Below are positions 8,466 to 16,684 of a stretch of 64,000 bases of DNA, one piece after another (positions within the stretch are counted from its first letter, which is position 1; every line of letters starts with the position of its first letter). Below the pieces are notes generated by a model that saw nothing but the letters and a program-made list of their open reading frames with translations, ran no database searches and was not told the DNA's origin. The DNA is taken from assembly GCF_003814705.1 (NCBI RefSeq), contig NZ_RKRA01000001.1, positions 3,416,776 to 3,480,775 on the forward strand. The letters run 5' to 3'. The stretch comes from Georgenia muralis (GTDB lineage: Bacteria; Actinomycetota; Actinomycetes; Actinomycetales; Actinomycetaceae). The position numbers and the translations under genes are program-made.

Positions 8466-10109
8466 GTGGCCGACTCAGAACCTAAGATCGACAAGGTTGC
8501 CCTCGCGCACTGGGAGATCCCATCAGTAGGCGGAGCGCAGCCGTTCCCGTTAGTGGGCATGCCAGGCGAGATAACAACGATTGTCGGTGCAAACGGTGCG
8601 GGCAAGTCCGCGTTGGGGTACTGGCTAGATGCCCATTCTAGTGGGGTAGCCAAGCGACTCGTCGCCCACCGCAGGCTCTGGTTTCCAAATGCCGGACCGG
8701 ACCTCAGTCCGGCCCAGCGTGAGAGGACTGGAAGCAATATCCAGACCTGGAATCGTCAGGAGGAGTCCCGCTTTCTAGACCACGCCGATGCACAACGAGC
8801 CGGGATCGTTCTCTTTGACCTACTCGCCAAATTGAATGCTGAGAATGCTCGCATGGTGGCCATTTTCAGGGAAGGTGCCACGCCTGCCCGAGTCGAGTCC
8901 GAAATAGGCCTACCGATCCTCGATAGACTGAACGTCATCTTGCAGCGAGCTGGCTTAGCGGTGACCCTCTTGCTGACGGACAAGCAGACGTTTGATACCG
9001 TAAACGCACGGTCCCGGGTGGCGTATCCGATCAACCGCATGTCTGACGGCGAAAAGAGTGCAGTGTTGCTGGCAGGAGAAATCATCAGCAGCCCTCCAGC
9101 CCGAGTCTTCATCATTGACGAACCCGAACGGCATCTCCATCGCTCCATCTCGGCAGGCCTGGTGGACGCCGTCATCGCCGATCGCCCGGACTGTCACTTT
9201 GTGGTGCTAACGCATGATCTTGATCTCGCATCTACCCTGAGCCGACGACCAGGCCAAACGCTGACGCTAGCAGGGTGTGATTGGACTGGCGAAGCACCCA
9301 CTGGTTGGGACCTTAAGGAGGTTGATCCTGACAGCAATCTTCCCGAGAGTGCCAGAAGAGCGATTCTGGGCGGACGTCGTGAGTTACTTTTCGCCGAGGG
9401 GGAAGCTCACAGCCTTGACAAGTCCTTATACGAACTCTTGTTTCCAGCCCTCTCGGTTTTCCCTGCAGGTGGAGCGGATCAAGTCATCAAGGCGGTAACC
9501 GGGTTGCGCAGTTCTGCTGACCATCATTGGGTCAATGCTTATGGGGTCGTGGATGGCGACGGGAGAGACGAAGCCGAACGAGCGTCGCTTCTACGTCGCG
9601 GAATCGTATCACTTCGAGTGAGTGAGGTCGAGAATCTGTACTACTCGGATGACGCTTTGCGCAGCGTAGCGATGGCCCGCGCCGAATTAGTGGGCGGCTC
9701 CGCTGACACGCTGTATGAACGGGCCAGAGCGCTCGCCCTAGACGTGCTAGCAGACAATGCAACGCTAGATCGCCTCGCTGGCGGGCTAGCTCTAGCAGCC
9801 TTGCGACGTACAATGGTCGACAGCATCCCTTCGAAATTTGGCGGTCAGCAGGATCCGATTGAAGTCCAGATTCCCTCCCCATATCCTGAGATTAGAGGCA
9901 AACTCGAGAATATGGCAGTCGAGCGCGACTACCCGGGGCTCCTGGCGCTCTTACCAGTTCGGGACACGGCCCTCCCATCTCGTGTATCCACGATGCTCGG
10001 ATTTCAGCGACCCGCCGACTACGAAGCAGCGGTGCGCGTAAGGGTTGCGAGGGAACGCGAGCTGGCGGAATCTTTGCGCAACGCGATCGGTGCGCTGCCA
10101 CCCCTCTAG
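8466..10109 (+). CDS. ABC-type ATPase fused to DUF4435-like domain (candidate PARIS/OLD-like defence protein)
   Basis: 547 residues. The ATPase half has Walker A GANGAGKS (41-48), a signature-like MSDGEKSAVLLAGE (about 192-205), Walker B VFIIDEPERHLH (about 215-226) and an H-loop VVLTHD (about 247-252). From about residue 305, LLFAEGEAHSLDKSLYELL, a glycine-rich stretch, YGVVDGDGRD and SEVENLYY match the layout of DUF4435/Toprim-like nuclease domains. ATPase plus DUF4435 is the pairing of AriA and AriB in PARIS anti-phage systems, and fused forms are known. The OLD family is the alternative. GC and codon use, including TTA, are lower than in the neighbours. Monocistronic, probably leaderless GTG start. 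Confidence 0.7.
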   Translation: MADSEPKIDKVALAHWEIPSVGGAQPFPLVGMPGEITTIVGANGAGKSALGYWLDAHSSGVAKRLVAHRRLWFPNAGPDLSPAQRERTGSNIQTWNRQEESRFLDHADAQRAGIVLFDLLAKLNAENARMVAIFREGATPARVESEIGLPILDRLNVILQRAGLAVTLLLTDKQTFDTVNARSRVAYPINRMSDGEKSAVLLAGEIISSPPARVFIIDEPERHLHRSISAGLVDAVIADRPDCHFVVLTHDLDLASTLSRRPGQTLTLAGCDWTGEAPTGWDLKEVDPDSNLPESARRAILGGRRELLFAEGEAHSLDKSLYELLFPALSVFPAGGADQVIKAVTGLRSSADHHWVNAYGVVDGDGRDEAERASLLRRGIVSLRVSEVENLYYSDDALRSVAMARAELVGGSADTLYERARALALDVLADNATLDRLAGGLALAALRRTMVDSIPSKFGGQQDPIEVQIPSPYPEIRGKLENMAVERDYPGLLALLPVRDTALPSRVSTMLGFQRPADYEAAVRVRVARERELAESLRNAIGALPPL

Positions 10110-10216
10110 ATGTACTCGGCCAGGAGGTTGGTGACACTCCGGGCCGGTTGTTGACGAAGGGAAGACCTCCGGGTGCGGTGGGCGATGTCTAGGTCGTCTA
10201 CCGTCCGGAGGTCTTC

Positions 10217-10690
10217 GTGTCCCACCGTAACGCCCGGCTGAACGTGCGTGGCCGCCAACTGCTTGTCGAGCGTGCCTGTGACCTGGGGTGGCCGGTAGCC
10301 CACGCCGCTAAGGCCCAAGGGATCTCTCGTCAGTACGCGCACCGCTGGGTCACACGCTTCCGCCAGGAAGGCGAGACGGGCCTGCTCGACCGGTCCTCTC
10401 GCCCCCCCATCGCTGTCCCGCGCTACCCCGGTCGAGGTCGAAGAAGCGATCGTGGCCAAGCGCCGGCAGGAACGCGGGGGCCAGGACTGGCTCGGTCCCG
10501 AGCTCGGCGTGCCGCCCGAACGGTGTCTGAACGTGCGCGACGGCGCAGATTGCCGCCCGCCACGCCAACCCCACACACCACCGTGCGTCCGTGCCAGTAC
10601 TCTCGTACATATTCAGGCGCCGCCGATAGCCCGTGCCGATCTCCACGAGGCCCACCTCCAGTCGGCCAAGCCGTCTCGGGACACACCGAG
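10217..10690 (+). pseudogene. IS481-family transposase relic
   Basis: The first ~70 codons read as an IS481-type transposase N-terminus: SHRNARLNVRGRQLLVERA, a helix-turn-helix with ISRQYAHRWVTRFRQEGE, then GLLDRSSRP. At a run of seven C (about 10405) the frame shifts. The continuation EEAIVAKRRQERGGQDWLG and PELGVPP is in another frame, and later sequence is degraded. No DDE core survives. The relic separates the two defence-type ATPase genes and marks past transposition at this site. Confidence 0.75.
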
Positions 10691-10822
10691 AGAAGAGCTC
10701 TTCAACGGGTCGTCAATCTGTACTACGCGCACCAAAGGACCATCGGTGGCGCCCACGAGCAGGCTGGTGCCGTTCTGTGGAAGCGCTGCTGGGACCCCGC
10801 ACACCTGAAGCGTTGGGGGCAG

Positions 10823-10828
10823 TAGGAT
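10823..10828 (+). promoter_or_regulatory. Predicted -10 box of a leaderless promoter
   Basis: TAGGAT ends 6 nt before the ATG at 10835, the same spacing as for the genes at 8466 and 12544. The GGAAA between them could instead serve as a weak ribosome site, so leaderless initiation is inferred from spacing. Confidence 0.45.
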
Positions 10829-10834
10829 TGGAAA

Positions 10835-12133
10835 ATGCATTCCTTGCTGCGAAGGCCTAAGCGCGCTGAAGACGTCTTCGGGGTCGCCCCCGAAGTGCTC
10901 CCTGACTCATACGTCGATCGCGGAGACCTTGATGAGAGGATTGCCCGCCTACTCAACAAGAAGAAACACATCGCGCTTCGCGGCGTGTCGAAGTGCGGCA
11001 AGTCATGGTTACGTCAGCGTGTCGTACCCAGCGCCTTGGTAGTGCAGTGCCGCCTCGGAAAGACCGTTCTCGACATCTATCGGGAAGCTCTTGGCGAACT
11101 CGGGATTCGGTTGGAGGTAAGTTCCACCGAGGCAACCAGTCTTACGGGAACTGTCGAGGCTACCGCTGAGGCCGGAGTTAACCTGATTGCCAAGATCGCA
11201 GCGAAATGGGGCTTCTCGGGGACAGCCACGGACAGCATCACAACCAAGAGTGTGCGCCAGGACATCAACGACTTGGGGTTCATCGCCGACCTTATTCGCG
11301 AAAGCGGCCGAACGCTCGTGATTGAAGATTTTCACTACCTCAGTCATGCCGAACGAACGAAGTTGGCTTTCGACCTGAAGGCGCTATGGGATTACAAGAC
11401 CTATGTAGTCATAGTAGGCGTTTGGAGTGGGCAAAATATTCTGGTGCACCTCAATTCCGACCTCACCGCGCGAGTTCGCGAAGTCCCGATCGTGTGGAGC
11501 GATGAGGATCTCGAGAAGATTTTCGAGCGTGGGGGCAAGGCTCTTAACCTCCAGTTCAGCGGCGACGTCGTGGCGCGTGCTGTGAAAGACTGCTACGGCA
11601 ACGCCGGAATCCTGCAGCGCCTCATCGAGGGCGTCCTTGAAGAGGCTGGTATTGAAGAGGAGCAGAAAGAGTTGACCTACGTCGACGACGTCTCGCTGCT
11701 CGAGGACGCTGAACTCAACTACGCGGAAGAACTGAACACCGTATACCTAGAATTCGCGAACCGTGTCTCGAGTGGCATCCGAACCAGGCAGAATGCCACT
11801 GGCATTTATGCGCATGCCATGGCGGTTATCATGGCCGCTAGCGACGACGAGCTGATCGGAGGCGTACCACTCGACTCTATTTTCAAGACGGCGCACGCAC
11901 GGGAGCCCCGGATTCAGAAGGGCAACCTAAGAACCGTGTTGGAACGGATCGAGGCCCTGCAAGTGGATGATGCAGGGCGGGGTCTGGTGCTCGCCTATGA
12001 CGAGTCCCGCAAGGTCGTGTCAGTTGTCGATCGGCAGCTCTTGCTCTACCGGAAGTACGCAACTGTACCTTGGCCATGGGAGGACCTGATCGCAGAAGCG
12101 GATCAGCAAGGCGAGGGATTTTCCGGCGTCTGA
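10835..12133 (+). CDS. AAA/STAND-type ATPase, candidate defence sensor
   Basis: 432 residues. An N-terminal AAA module has Walker A GVSKCGKS (about 50-57) and Walker B TLVIEDFHYL (about 159-168), with a sensor-like strand VVIVGVWSG. A lid region (GNAGILQRLIEGVLEEAG) and a C-terminal winged-helix-like part follow. The layout is that of STAND/ORC-like ATPases. It sits between a PARIS-like gene and a TIR gene, so a sensor or regulatory role in defence is inferred. It is not a recognised named system. Lower GC than the ICE backbone suggests separate acquisition. Start ATG with TAGGAT 6 nt upstream. Confidence 0.6.
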   Translation: MHSLLRRPKRAEDVFGVAPEVLPDSYVDRGDLDERIARLLNKKKHIALRGVSKCGKSWLRQRVVPSALVVQCRLGKTVLDIYREALGELGIRLEVSSTEATSLTGTVEATAEAGVNLIAKIAAKWGFSGTATDSITTKSVRQDINDLGFIADLIRESGRTLVIEDFHYLSHAERTKLAFDLKALWDYKTYVVIVGVWSGQNILVHLNSDLTARVREVPIVWSDEDLEKIFERGGKALNLQFSGDVVARAVKDCYGNAGILQRLIEGVLEEAGIEEEQKELTYVDDVSLLEDAELNYAEELNTVYLEFANRVSSGIRTRQNATGIYAHAMAVIMAASDDELIGGVPLDSIFKTAHAREPRIQKGNLRTVLERIEALQVDDAGRGLVLAYDESRKVVSVVDRQLLLYRKYATVPWPWEDLIAEADQQGEGFSGV

Positions 12134-12531
12134 GAGCAGCTCCTGCGGGCTGCCGAGCGCTCTGCAGACCGTCGCGGCGGGGTGCGATCACGGATCGACG
12201 CCCAGCCGGTGCTGGCTCCCGACGCACGCAGACCCAGACGTTCGGTCCTGCACTTGGAGCAGAACGCCAAGCCGCAGGACCACGCCAAGCTCGCTACGCC
12301 CCTTCTGCCCCTGGCCAGCGCCCCGCTAGGAACGCGCTCTCATGCCGCGGAGCGGTACGTCCCCAAGGCCGCCGCGAGGTGCCAGTTCGCGCTCGTGCCG
12401 AAATCCGAGTGCAGCACTCGTACCTAACTCCGCCCAGAGTGGGCGCAGAACACCGACAGGAACCTCGTCTTCTCTGTTCACCCGGGCCCCGGGGATCCAG
12501 AGGTCCTGATCTGACTGTCGGAGGGCGCCAT
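12134..12531. other. Non-coding gap between the AAA and TIR genes
   Basis: About 400 bases. Open frames here are not protein-like. The distance and a separate -10 box argue that the TIR gene is transcribed on its own. Confidence 0.4.
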
Positions 12532-12537
12532 TACCAT
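12532..12537 (+). promoter_or_regulatory. Predicted -10 box of a leaderless promoter
   Basis: TACCAT ends 6 nt before the ATG at 12544. A CTGACT at 12511-12516 could be a weak -35 element, but the spacer (15) is short. Confidence 0.45.
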
Positions 12538-12543
12538 CACCTC

Positions 12544-13245
12544 ATGGCGCAATGCACAGCCCCCGTATACGGTCACCGCTCACCTGCAGCGGCTGCGAAC
12601 TGCCCTGCGTGCGGCGGGCGGTCGCGATACCGCTCCTCTTACTCGTCCTACGGCAGTTCGTCGTCGTATGGCAGCGGGCGCGGGTCCACATACGGGTCGT
12701 CATCGTCCGGCGGCTTGACCTCGCGACGCACCAGGACCGGCAGGTCCGTCTCGTACAGCTTCAGCGAGTGGCGCGCCGTTGAGCCCTACGCTGAGAAGGC
12801 TGCCGAGCAGGCTCGCACACACCCGGACCGTCGCGACCTCTTCCTCTGCCACGCCTGGGACGACCGTCAAGGCAGCGCGGCTGACCTCCACCGCCAGCTG
12901 AAGGCGAACGGCGCGACTGTGTGGTTCAGCGAGGAAGACATTCCCCTCGGTTCGCTGATGACTCGCGAGATCGACAAAGGGCTCCGGAACTCTCGCATCG
13001 GGATTGTGCTGGTGACGCCAGCGCTGCTCAAGAGCATCAGAAACGAGGGCATCGCCGAGAAGGAACTCGCCGTGCTGCTCAATAGCAGGCGTGTCGTTCC
13101 CGTTACACACGGCGTGACCTTCGACGAGCTCTATGACGTCAGCCCGATGCTCGCGTCGCACGCCGGACTCAGCACGGCGGAGTCCTCGCTTGACGACGTG
13201 GCCGCCAAGATTGCCGCTGCAGCCGCTGCGCTCCCGGCCGCGTAG
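12544..13245 (+). CDS. TIR-domain protein with N-terminal zinc-ribbon-like motif
   Basis: 233 residues. C4, H11, C20 and C23 (CTAPVYGHRS, then NCPACGG) could bind zinc. Residues 28-60 are a Ser/Tyr/Gly-rich linker. A TIR domain spans about 98-200: RDLFLCHAWDD opens it, VWFSEEDIPLGSLMTREIDK follows, and AEKEL near 171-175 includes the Glu that would be catalytic in NAD-cleaving TIR enzymes. Bacterial TIR proteins act as NADase or signal-making effectors in Thoeris, CBASS and related systems. No ThsA-like partner is present; the nearest candidate partner is the AAA ATPase upstream. ATG at 12544 was chosen for sense and the -10 spacing; the frame stays open upstream. Confidence 0.75.
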   Translation: MAQCTAPVYGHRSPAAAANCPACGGRSRYRSSYSSYGSSSSYGSGRGSTYGSSSSGGLTSRRTRTGRSVSYSFSEWRAVEPYAEKAAEQARTHPDRRDLFLCHAWDDRQGSAADLHRQLKANGATVWFSEEDIPLGSLMTREIDKGLRNSRIGIVLVTPALLKSIRNEGIAEKELAVLLNSRRVVPVTHGVTFDELYDVSPMLASHAGLSTAESSLDDVAAKIAAAAAALPAA

Positions 13246-14053
13246 ACCATCTACATGGCGACAGCGTCCGCGCCGTAGCCCTCAGCGAGCGCCCGTAGGG
13301 TCACCCCCGAAGGAGTCCTTAGACGAACGCGATGGTGGCTGGCCAGTCGTCGAGCGAGGCTCGGATAAGGTCAGGTCGAAAATGGGCCGCTCGGGCGGCT
13401 TCGCTCTGGCGGTCGACGGCGACGGACTTGTCGGAGGTCTGGGTGCTGGCAGAAATAGCGGCGTACTTCGCCCCGCGACCCAACGTACTGAATTTACCGG
13501 GCGCCTCTCCCGTACATGTCGAGCTCCATCAGGCAGGACGGCCCCGGGCTGGGGCCGTCATTGCTCGATGTGGTTCACGGGCCGGACCCTAGACCGACAC
13601 AGGCGCCAGGCCAAGAGCAACGCACCCGGACGAATCGGAGCCCGGCGGATTGCCGCAACGTCCCGGTCGCCGGCAGAAGAGTGCGTTCCTGCAGCCGACG
13701 GCCATAGCACTCAGTCGTTGCCGTACCGAAACAGGATCTGGCCGAACCGCCAGACGATGTTATCGGGGATCGAGGGCTTGACGTCGACCGGCTGCCAACT
13801 GGGACCGGCGAGCCATCCAGCGATCTCACAACAGAACCGATGGCCCGACACCTTCAGCACGGCGCGGCACACGGAAATCCAAAGCGGGTGAACGTGCGCA
13901 CCGGTACGCCGGCTCGCGCTGCCGCATCCCTCGGCCATGTCGAGATCCGGGTGCCTAGATTCACTCTGTGGAGAGCGTTGGACTGTGGCGCAGCCCTTCG
14001 GGCCTGGGTGGCAGGAGGAGGGGTACGGGTGGGCTCTAGATGTCCTTCGAGGG
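13246..14053. other. Degenerate region with no confident gene
   Basis: About 800 bases between the TIR gene and the merR-like gene. The only stretch with protein-like composition is on the minus strand, 13711-13938, which reads WQPVDVKPSIPDNIVWRFG near its end and could be a 75-codon gene or the tail of a broken one. No homology recognised. It marks the right edge of the defence island. Confidence 0.3.
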
Positions 14054-14455
14054 CTACTTCGGTGAGGCGAGGATGTGGCAGATGTCGTCGTCTGCGCAGT
14101 CGGCGGGGTCGAGCAGGTGGCTGTGCTCGCGGATTGCTTCGAGCTCGGCCTGTAATGCGGCAAAGTGTCTGATTCGCGCGCGGACGTCAGCGAGCTTGGT
14201 GTCGATGAGCGTGGCCACGTGCGCGCAGGGCACGGTCCCGTCGTCGCGGAGGTCGATGATGCTGCGGATCTCGGAGAGGGTGAGCCCGGCGGCCTGTGCC
14301 ACGTTGATGAAGCGCAGCCGGGTGAGCGTGGAGTCGTCGTAGACGCGGTAGCCGTTGGCGCCCCGTTCGGCGTCGGGCAAGAGGCCCTTGCGCTCGTAGA
14401 ACCGGACGGTCTGGCTGGTCACGCCGACAGCCTCGGCAAGCTCACCGATCAACAT
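14054..14455 (-). CDS. MerR-family metal- or redox-responsive regulator
   Basis: 133 residues. An N-terminal winged helix (IGELAEAVGVTSQTVRFYER, KGLLPDAERG, YRVYDD) is followed by a dimerisation helix and a C-terminal sensor loop. Three cysteines (in VPCAHV, ADCADD and DICHIL) lie where MerR/ZntR-type sensors bind metal. ATG at 14455 is preferred over GTG at 14464 because GGAGGG lies 8 nt upstream of it. It is divergent from the redox genes, and its start region abuts the shared operator at 14478-14499. The ligand (Hg, another thiophilic metal or an electrophile) is not determined. Confidence 0.85.
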   Translation of the reverse strand: MLIGELAEAVGVTSQTVRFYERKGLLPDAERGANGYRVYDDSTLTRLRFINVAQAAGLTLSEIRSIIDLRDDGTVPCAHVATLIDTKLADVRARIRHFAALQAELEAIREHSHLLDPADCADDDICHILASPK

Positions 14456-14474
14456 CTCGTCCACCCTCCACCTC

Positions 14475-14506
14475 TTGACCTTCTACCACGGTACAAGGTT
14501 TAGCGT
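14475..14506 (+). promoter_or_regulatory. MerR-type promoter and palindromic operator, leaderless
   Basis: TTGACC at 14475-14480 and TAGCGT at 14501-14506 form a promoter with an over-long 20-bp spacer, the hallmark of MerR-regulated promoters. Between them, 14478-14499 (ACCTT-n12-AAGGT) is a near-perfect 22-bp palindrome. The ATG at 14514 starts 7 nt after the -10 box, so the transcript is probably leaderless. Confidence 0.8.
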
Positions 14507-14513
14507 CGCGGGC

Positions 14514-14825
14514 ATGGACGTCACCTTGTTGTACTTCGAGAACTGCCCGAACTGGAGGATCGCCGACCAGCGGCTGGCCGTGATCGCCGCCGAGCTCCCC
14601 GAGGTCGTGGTGAGCCGTCACCGCGTCGAGACGGTGGAGGAGGCCGACCGGGTGGGGTTCCATGGCTCGCCGAGCATCGTGGTCGACGGTGTCGATGTCT
14701 TCGCCGAGCCGGGCGCCGGGATTGGGCTGTCGTGCCGGGTCTACCGCACGCCCGACGGCCTGGCGGGCGCACCGACGATGGAGCAGCTCCGGGCAGCGCT
14801 CGGGGCGACCAAAGAGGGGGCGTGA
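14514..14825 (+). CDS. Small thioredoxin-fold protein of a MerR-controlled operon
   Basis: 103 residues. It begins DVTLLYFENCPNW, a thioredoxin-like first strand with a single Cys in place of a CxxC pair, and has VGFHGSPSIVVDG (the cis-Pro region) and GLSCRVYRT with a second cysteine. Similar small proteins are often labelled thioredoxin-like or alkylmercury-lyase-like, but the MerB catalytic set is not seen. It is the first gene after the MerR-type promoter and is fused by a TGATG overlap to the flavoprotein gene, suggesting a shared role in thiol or metal stress. Confidence 0.65.
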   Translation: MDVTLLYFENCPNWRIADQRLAVIAAELPEVVVSRHRVETVEEADRVGFHGSPSIVVDGVDVFAEPGAGIGLSCRVYRTPDGLAGAPTMEQLRAALGATKEGA

Positions 14826-16177
14826 TGATCCACGGCCATGACTTGATCGTGATCGGTGCGGGCATGGCCGGCGTCTCGGCGGCGAACAAGTGCGCCGCCG
14901 CGGGCTGGAGGGTCGCGATCGTCGACGCGCTGCCCTACGGCGGCACGTGCGCTCTGCGCGGGTGTGACCCGAAGAAGATCCTGCGTCGCGGTGCCGAGAT
15001 CATCGACAGCGCCCGGCTGATGCGGGGCAAGGGCATCGACGATGCCGACCTGTCGATCAACTGGGCCGACCTGATCAAGCACAAGCACGGCTTCACCGAC
15101 CCCGTGCCGAGACAGACCGAGGACGGCCTCGCCGGCAACGGCGTCGACACGCTCCACGGCCGGGCACGGTTCACCGGCGCGAACTCCATCGCGATCGGCG
15201 GCACCACCTACGAGGCGGCACACTTCCTGATCGCCGCCGGCGCCCGGCCCCGGCCGCTGGACATTCCCGGCCACGAGCACCTGGTGGACAGCACCGGCTT
15301 CATGGAGCTTCCCGAGCTGCCGGAGCGGATCTTGTTCGTCGGTGGTGGCTTCATCTCCTTCGAGTTCGCTCACATCGCGGCACGCGCGGGCAGCACGCCG
15401 GTCATCCTCGACCGCGGGCCGCGGCCGCTCAAGACCTTCGACCCCGACCTCGTCGAGCTCCTCATCAGTCGCGGCGCCGACGCCGGGATCCAGCTGTGGC
15501 GCTCCACCACGGTCACCGCGATCGAGAAGTCCGACACCGGATTCAAGGTCAGCATCGAGCGATCCGGCCAACCCGAGACGGTGGAGTTCGACCTCGTCGT
15601 GCACGGCGCGGGCCGGATACCCGACCTGACCGGCCTCGACCTCGACGCCGCCGGTGTCGAGTGGGACGAGCGCGGAGTGCGCGTCGCCGCCCATCTGCAG
15701 AGCACCACCAACCCGGCGGTCTACGCCGCCGGCGACTCAGCCGACAGCCCCGGGATGCCGCTGACCCCGGTCGCGGTGTTCGAGGGCAAGGTCGCCGCGT
15801 CCAACATGCTCAAAGCCACCACCACCATCCCCGACTACACCGGCGTCCCCACGGCGGTCTTCACCATCCCGGAACTGACGCGGGTGGGGATGCTCGAGCA
15901 AGAGGCTCGAGACCAGGGCATCGACGTCGACGTCCGCTATCGCGACACCAGCGGCTGGTACTCCAACTACCGGATCGGTGAGACCACCGCAGCCACCAAG
16001 ATCCTCATCGACAGGTCCACTGACCGGATCGTCGGTGGACACCTCCTCGGCCCCGAGTACGGCGAACTCATCAACATCGTCGGCCTCGCCATGAAGCTCC
16101 AACTCACCACCCGACAACTCAAGTCGATGACCGCCGCCTACCCCACCGTCGGATCAGACCTCGGATCCATCCTCTGA
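14825..16177 (+). CDS. Pyridine-nucleotide disulfide oxidoreductase, MerA/glutathione-reductase-like
   Basis: 450 residues. FAD-binding LIVIGAGMAGVSAA starts at residue 7, with the redox-active pair in GGTCALRGCDPKK (about 39-51), an NAD(P)-binding GGGFISFEFAHIA, a second FAD site AAGDSAD, and a C-terminal dimerisation domain. MerA would add a C-terminal Cys pair, and glutathione or lipoamide reductases a His-Glu dyad. Here the end reads AAYPTVGSDLGS, with neither. It is thus a family member of unknown substrate, probably reducing a metal ion or electrophile under MerR control. No N-terminal HMA domain. Confidence 0.8.
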   Translation: MIHGHDLIVIGAGMAGVSAANKCAAAGWRVAIVDALPYGGTCALRGCDPKKILRRGAEIIDSARLMRGKGIDDADLSINWADLIKHKHGFTDPVPRQTEDGLAGNGVDTLHGRARFTGANSIAIGGTTYEAAHFLIAAGARPRPLDIPGHEHLVDSTGFMELPELPERILFVGGGFISFEFAHIAARAGSTPVILDRGPRPLKTFDPDLVELLISRGADAGIQLWRSTTVTAIEKSDTGFKVSIERSGQPETVEFDLVVHGAGRIPDLTGLDLDAAGVEWDERGVRVAAHLQSTTNPAVYAAGDSADSPGMPLTPVAVFEGKVAASNMLKATTTIPDYTGVPTAVFTIPELTRVGMLEQEARDQGIDVDVRYRDTSGWYSNYRIGETTAATKILIDRSTDRIVGGHLLGPEYGELINIVGLAMKLQLTTRQLKSMTAAYPTVGSDLGSIL

Positions 16178-16489
16178 CCCGGGACAGCGACGCGATAGCC
16201 GTCCGGCAGACTGGCGACCGAACACTGGGTGGCCCTGACCGAGCGGCACGAGAACTCAACTCGACGCTCCCGCATTGTCGGATGGCACAAAACGTCCGCA
16301 CATGCCGATCGCGCGCAATCCAGCGGTGAGCCTGTAGATCAAGGGGTCACAACCGTTGAGCCGCCCAAGGACCTCGAACGACACCATGAACGTCGAAGAG
16401 GACTCAAGTGGTCCGGCGCCAGGTTCGCCGTCGCGCCTACGACCGTTGCTGGGGCACTGTGTCGCGCTCCGTCCGTGAGCACCGCGCCG

Positions 16490-16650
16490 CGTACGGGGTC
16501 GGACTCGGAGGCAATCGACGGACCGCGCGCGCCGTCGGCCGCGTTTCTCCTGGATCTGTCCCCGTACGCAGTCTGACCTGCGCTGATGCACTCCCTTCGT
16601 GTGCGTACGGGGTGCGTACGGGGTGCGTACGGGGTCATGTACCCCGTACG
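16490..16650. repeat. Iteron-like CGTACGGGG repeats upstream of the Prim-Pol gene
   Basis: The 9-mer CGTACGGGG occurs at 16490-16498, 16604-16612, 16615-16623 and 16626-16634. It appears inverted (CCCCGTACG) at 16560-16568 and 16642-16650. The central three copies are spaced exactly 11 bp, one helical turn, and with the final inverted copy they lie just before the Prim-Pol start at 16685. This is the arrangement of a replication-initiator or repressor array. The rest of 16178-16684 holds no gene. Confidence 0.7.
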
Positions 16651-16684
16651 TTCTCGGCAACGCACCCGGGCCAACGTGGGTCGC

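Noticed and set aside
13332-13891. Plus-strand open frames after the TIR gene
   Set aside because: No motif, no ribosome site, composition unlike a protein; treated as degenerate sequence.
16601-16650. CGTACGGGG repeats considered as a CRISPR array
   Set aside because: Units are 9-11 bp with 2-bp spacing and some inverted copies; no spacers of CRISPR length and no cas genes.
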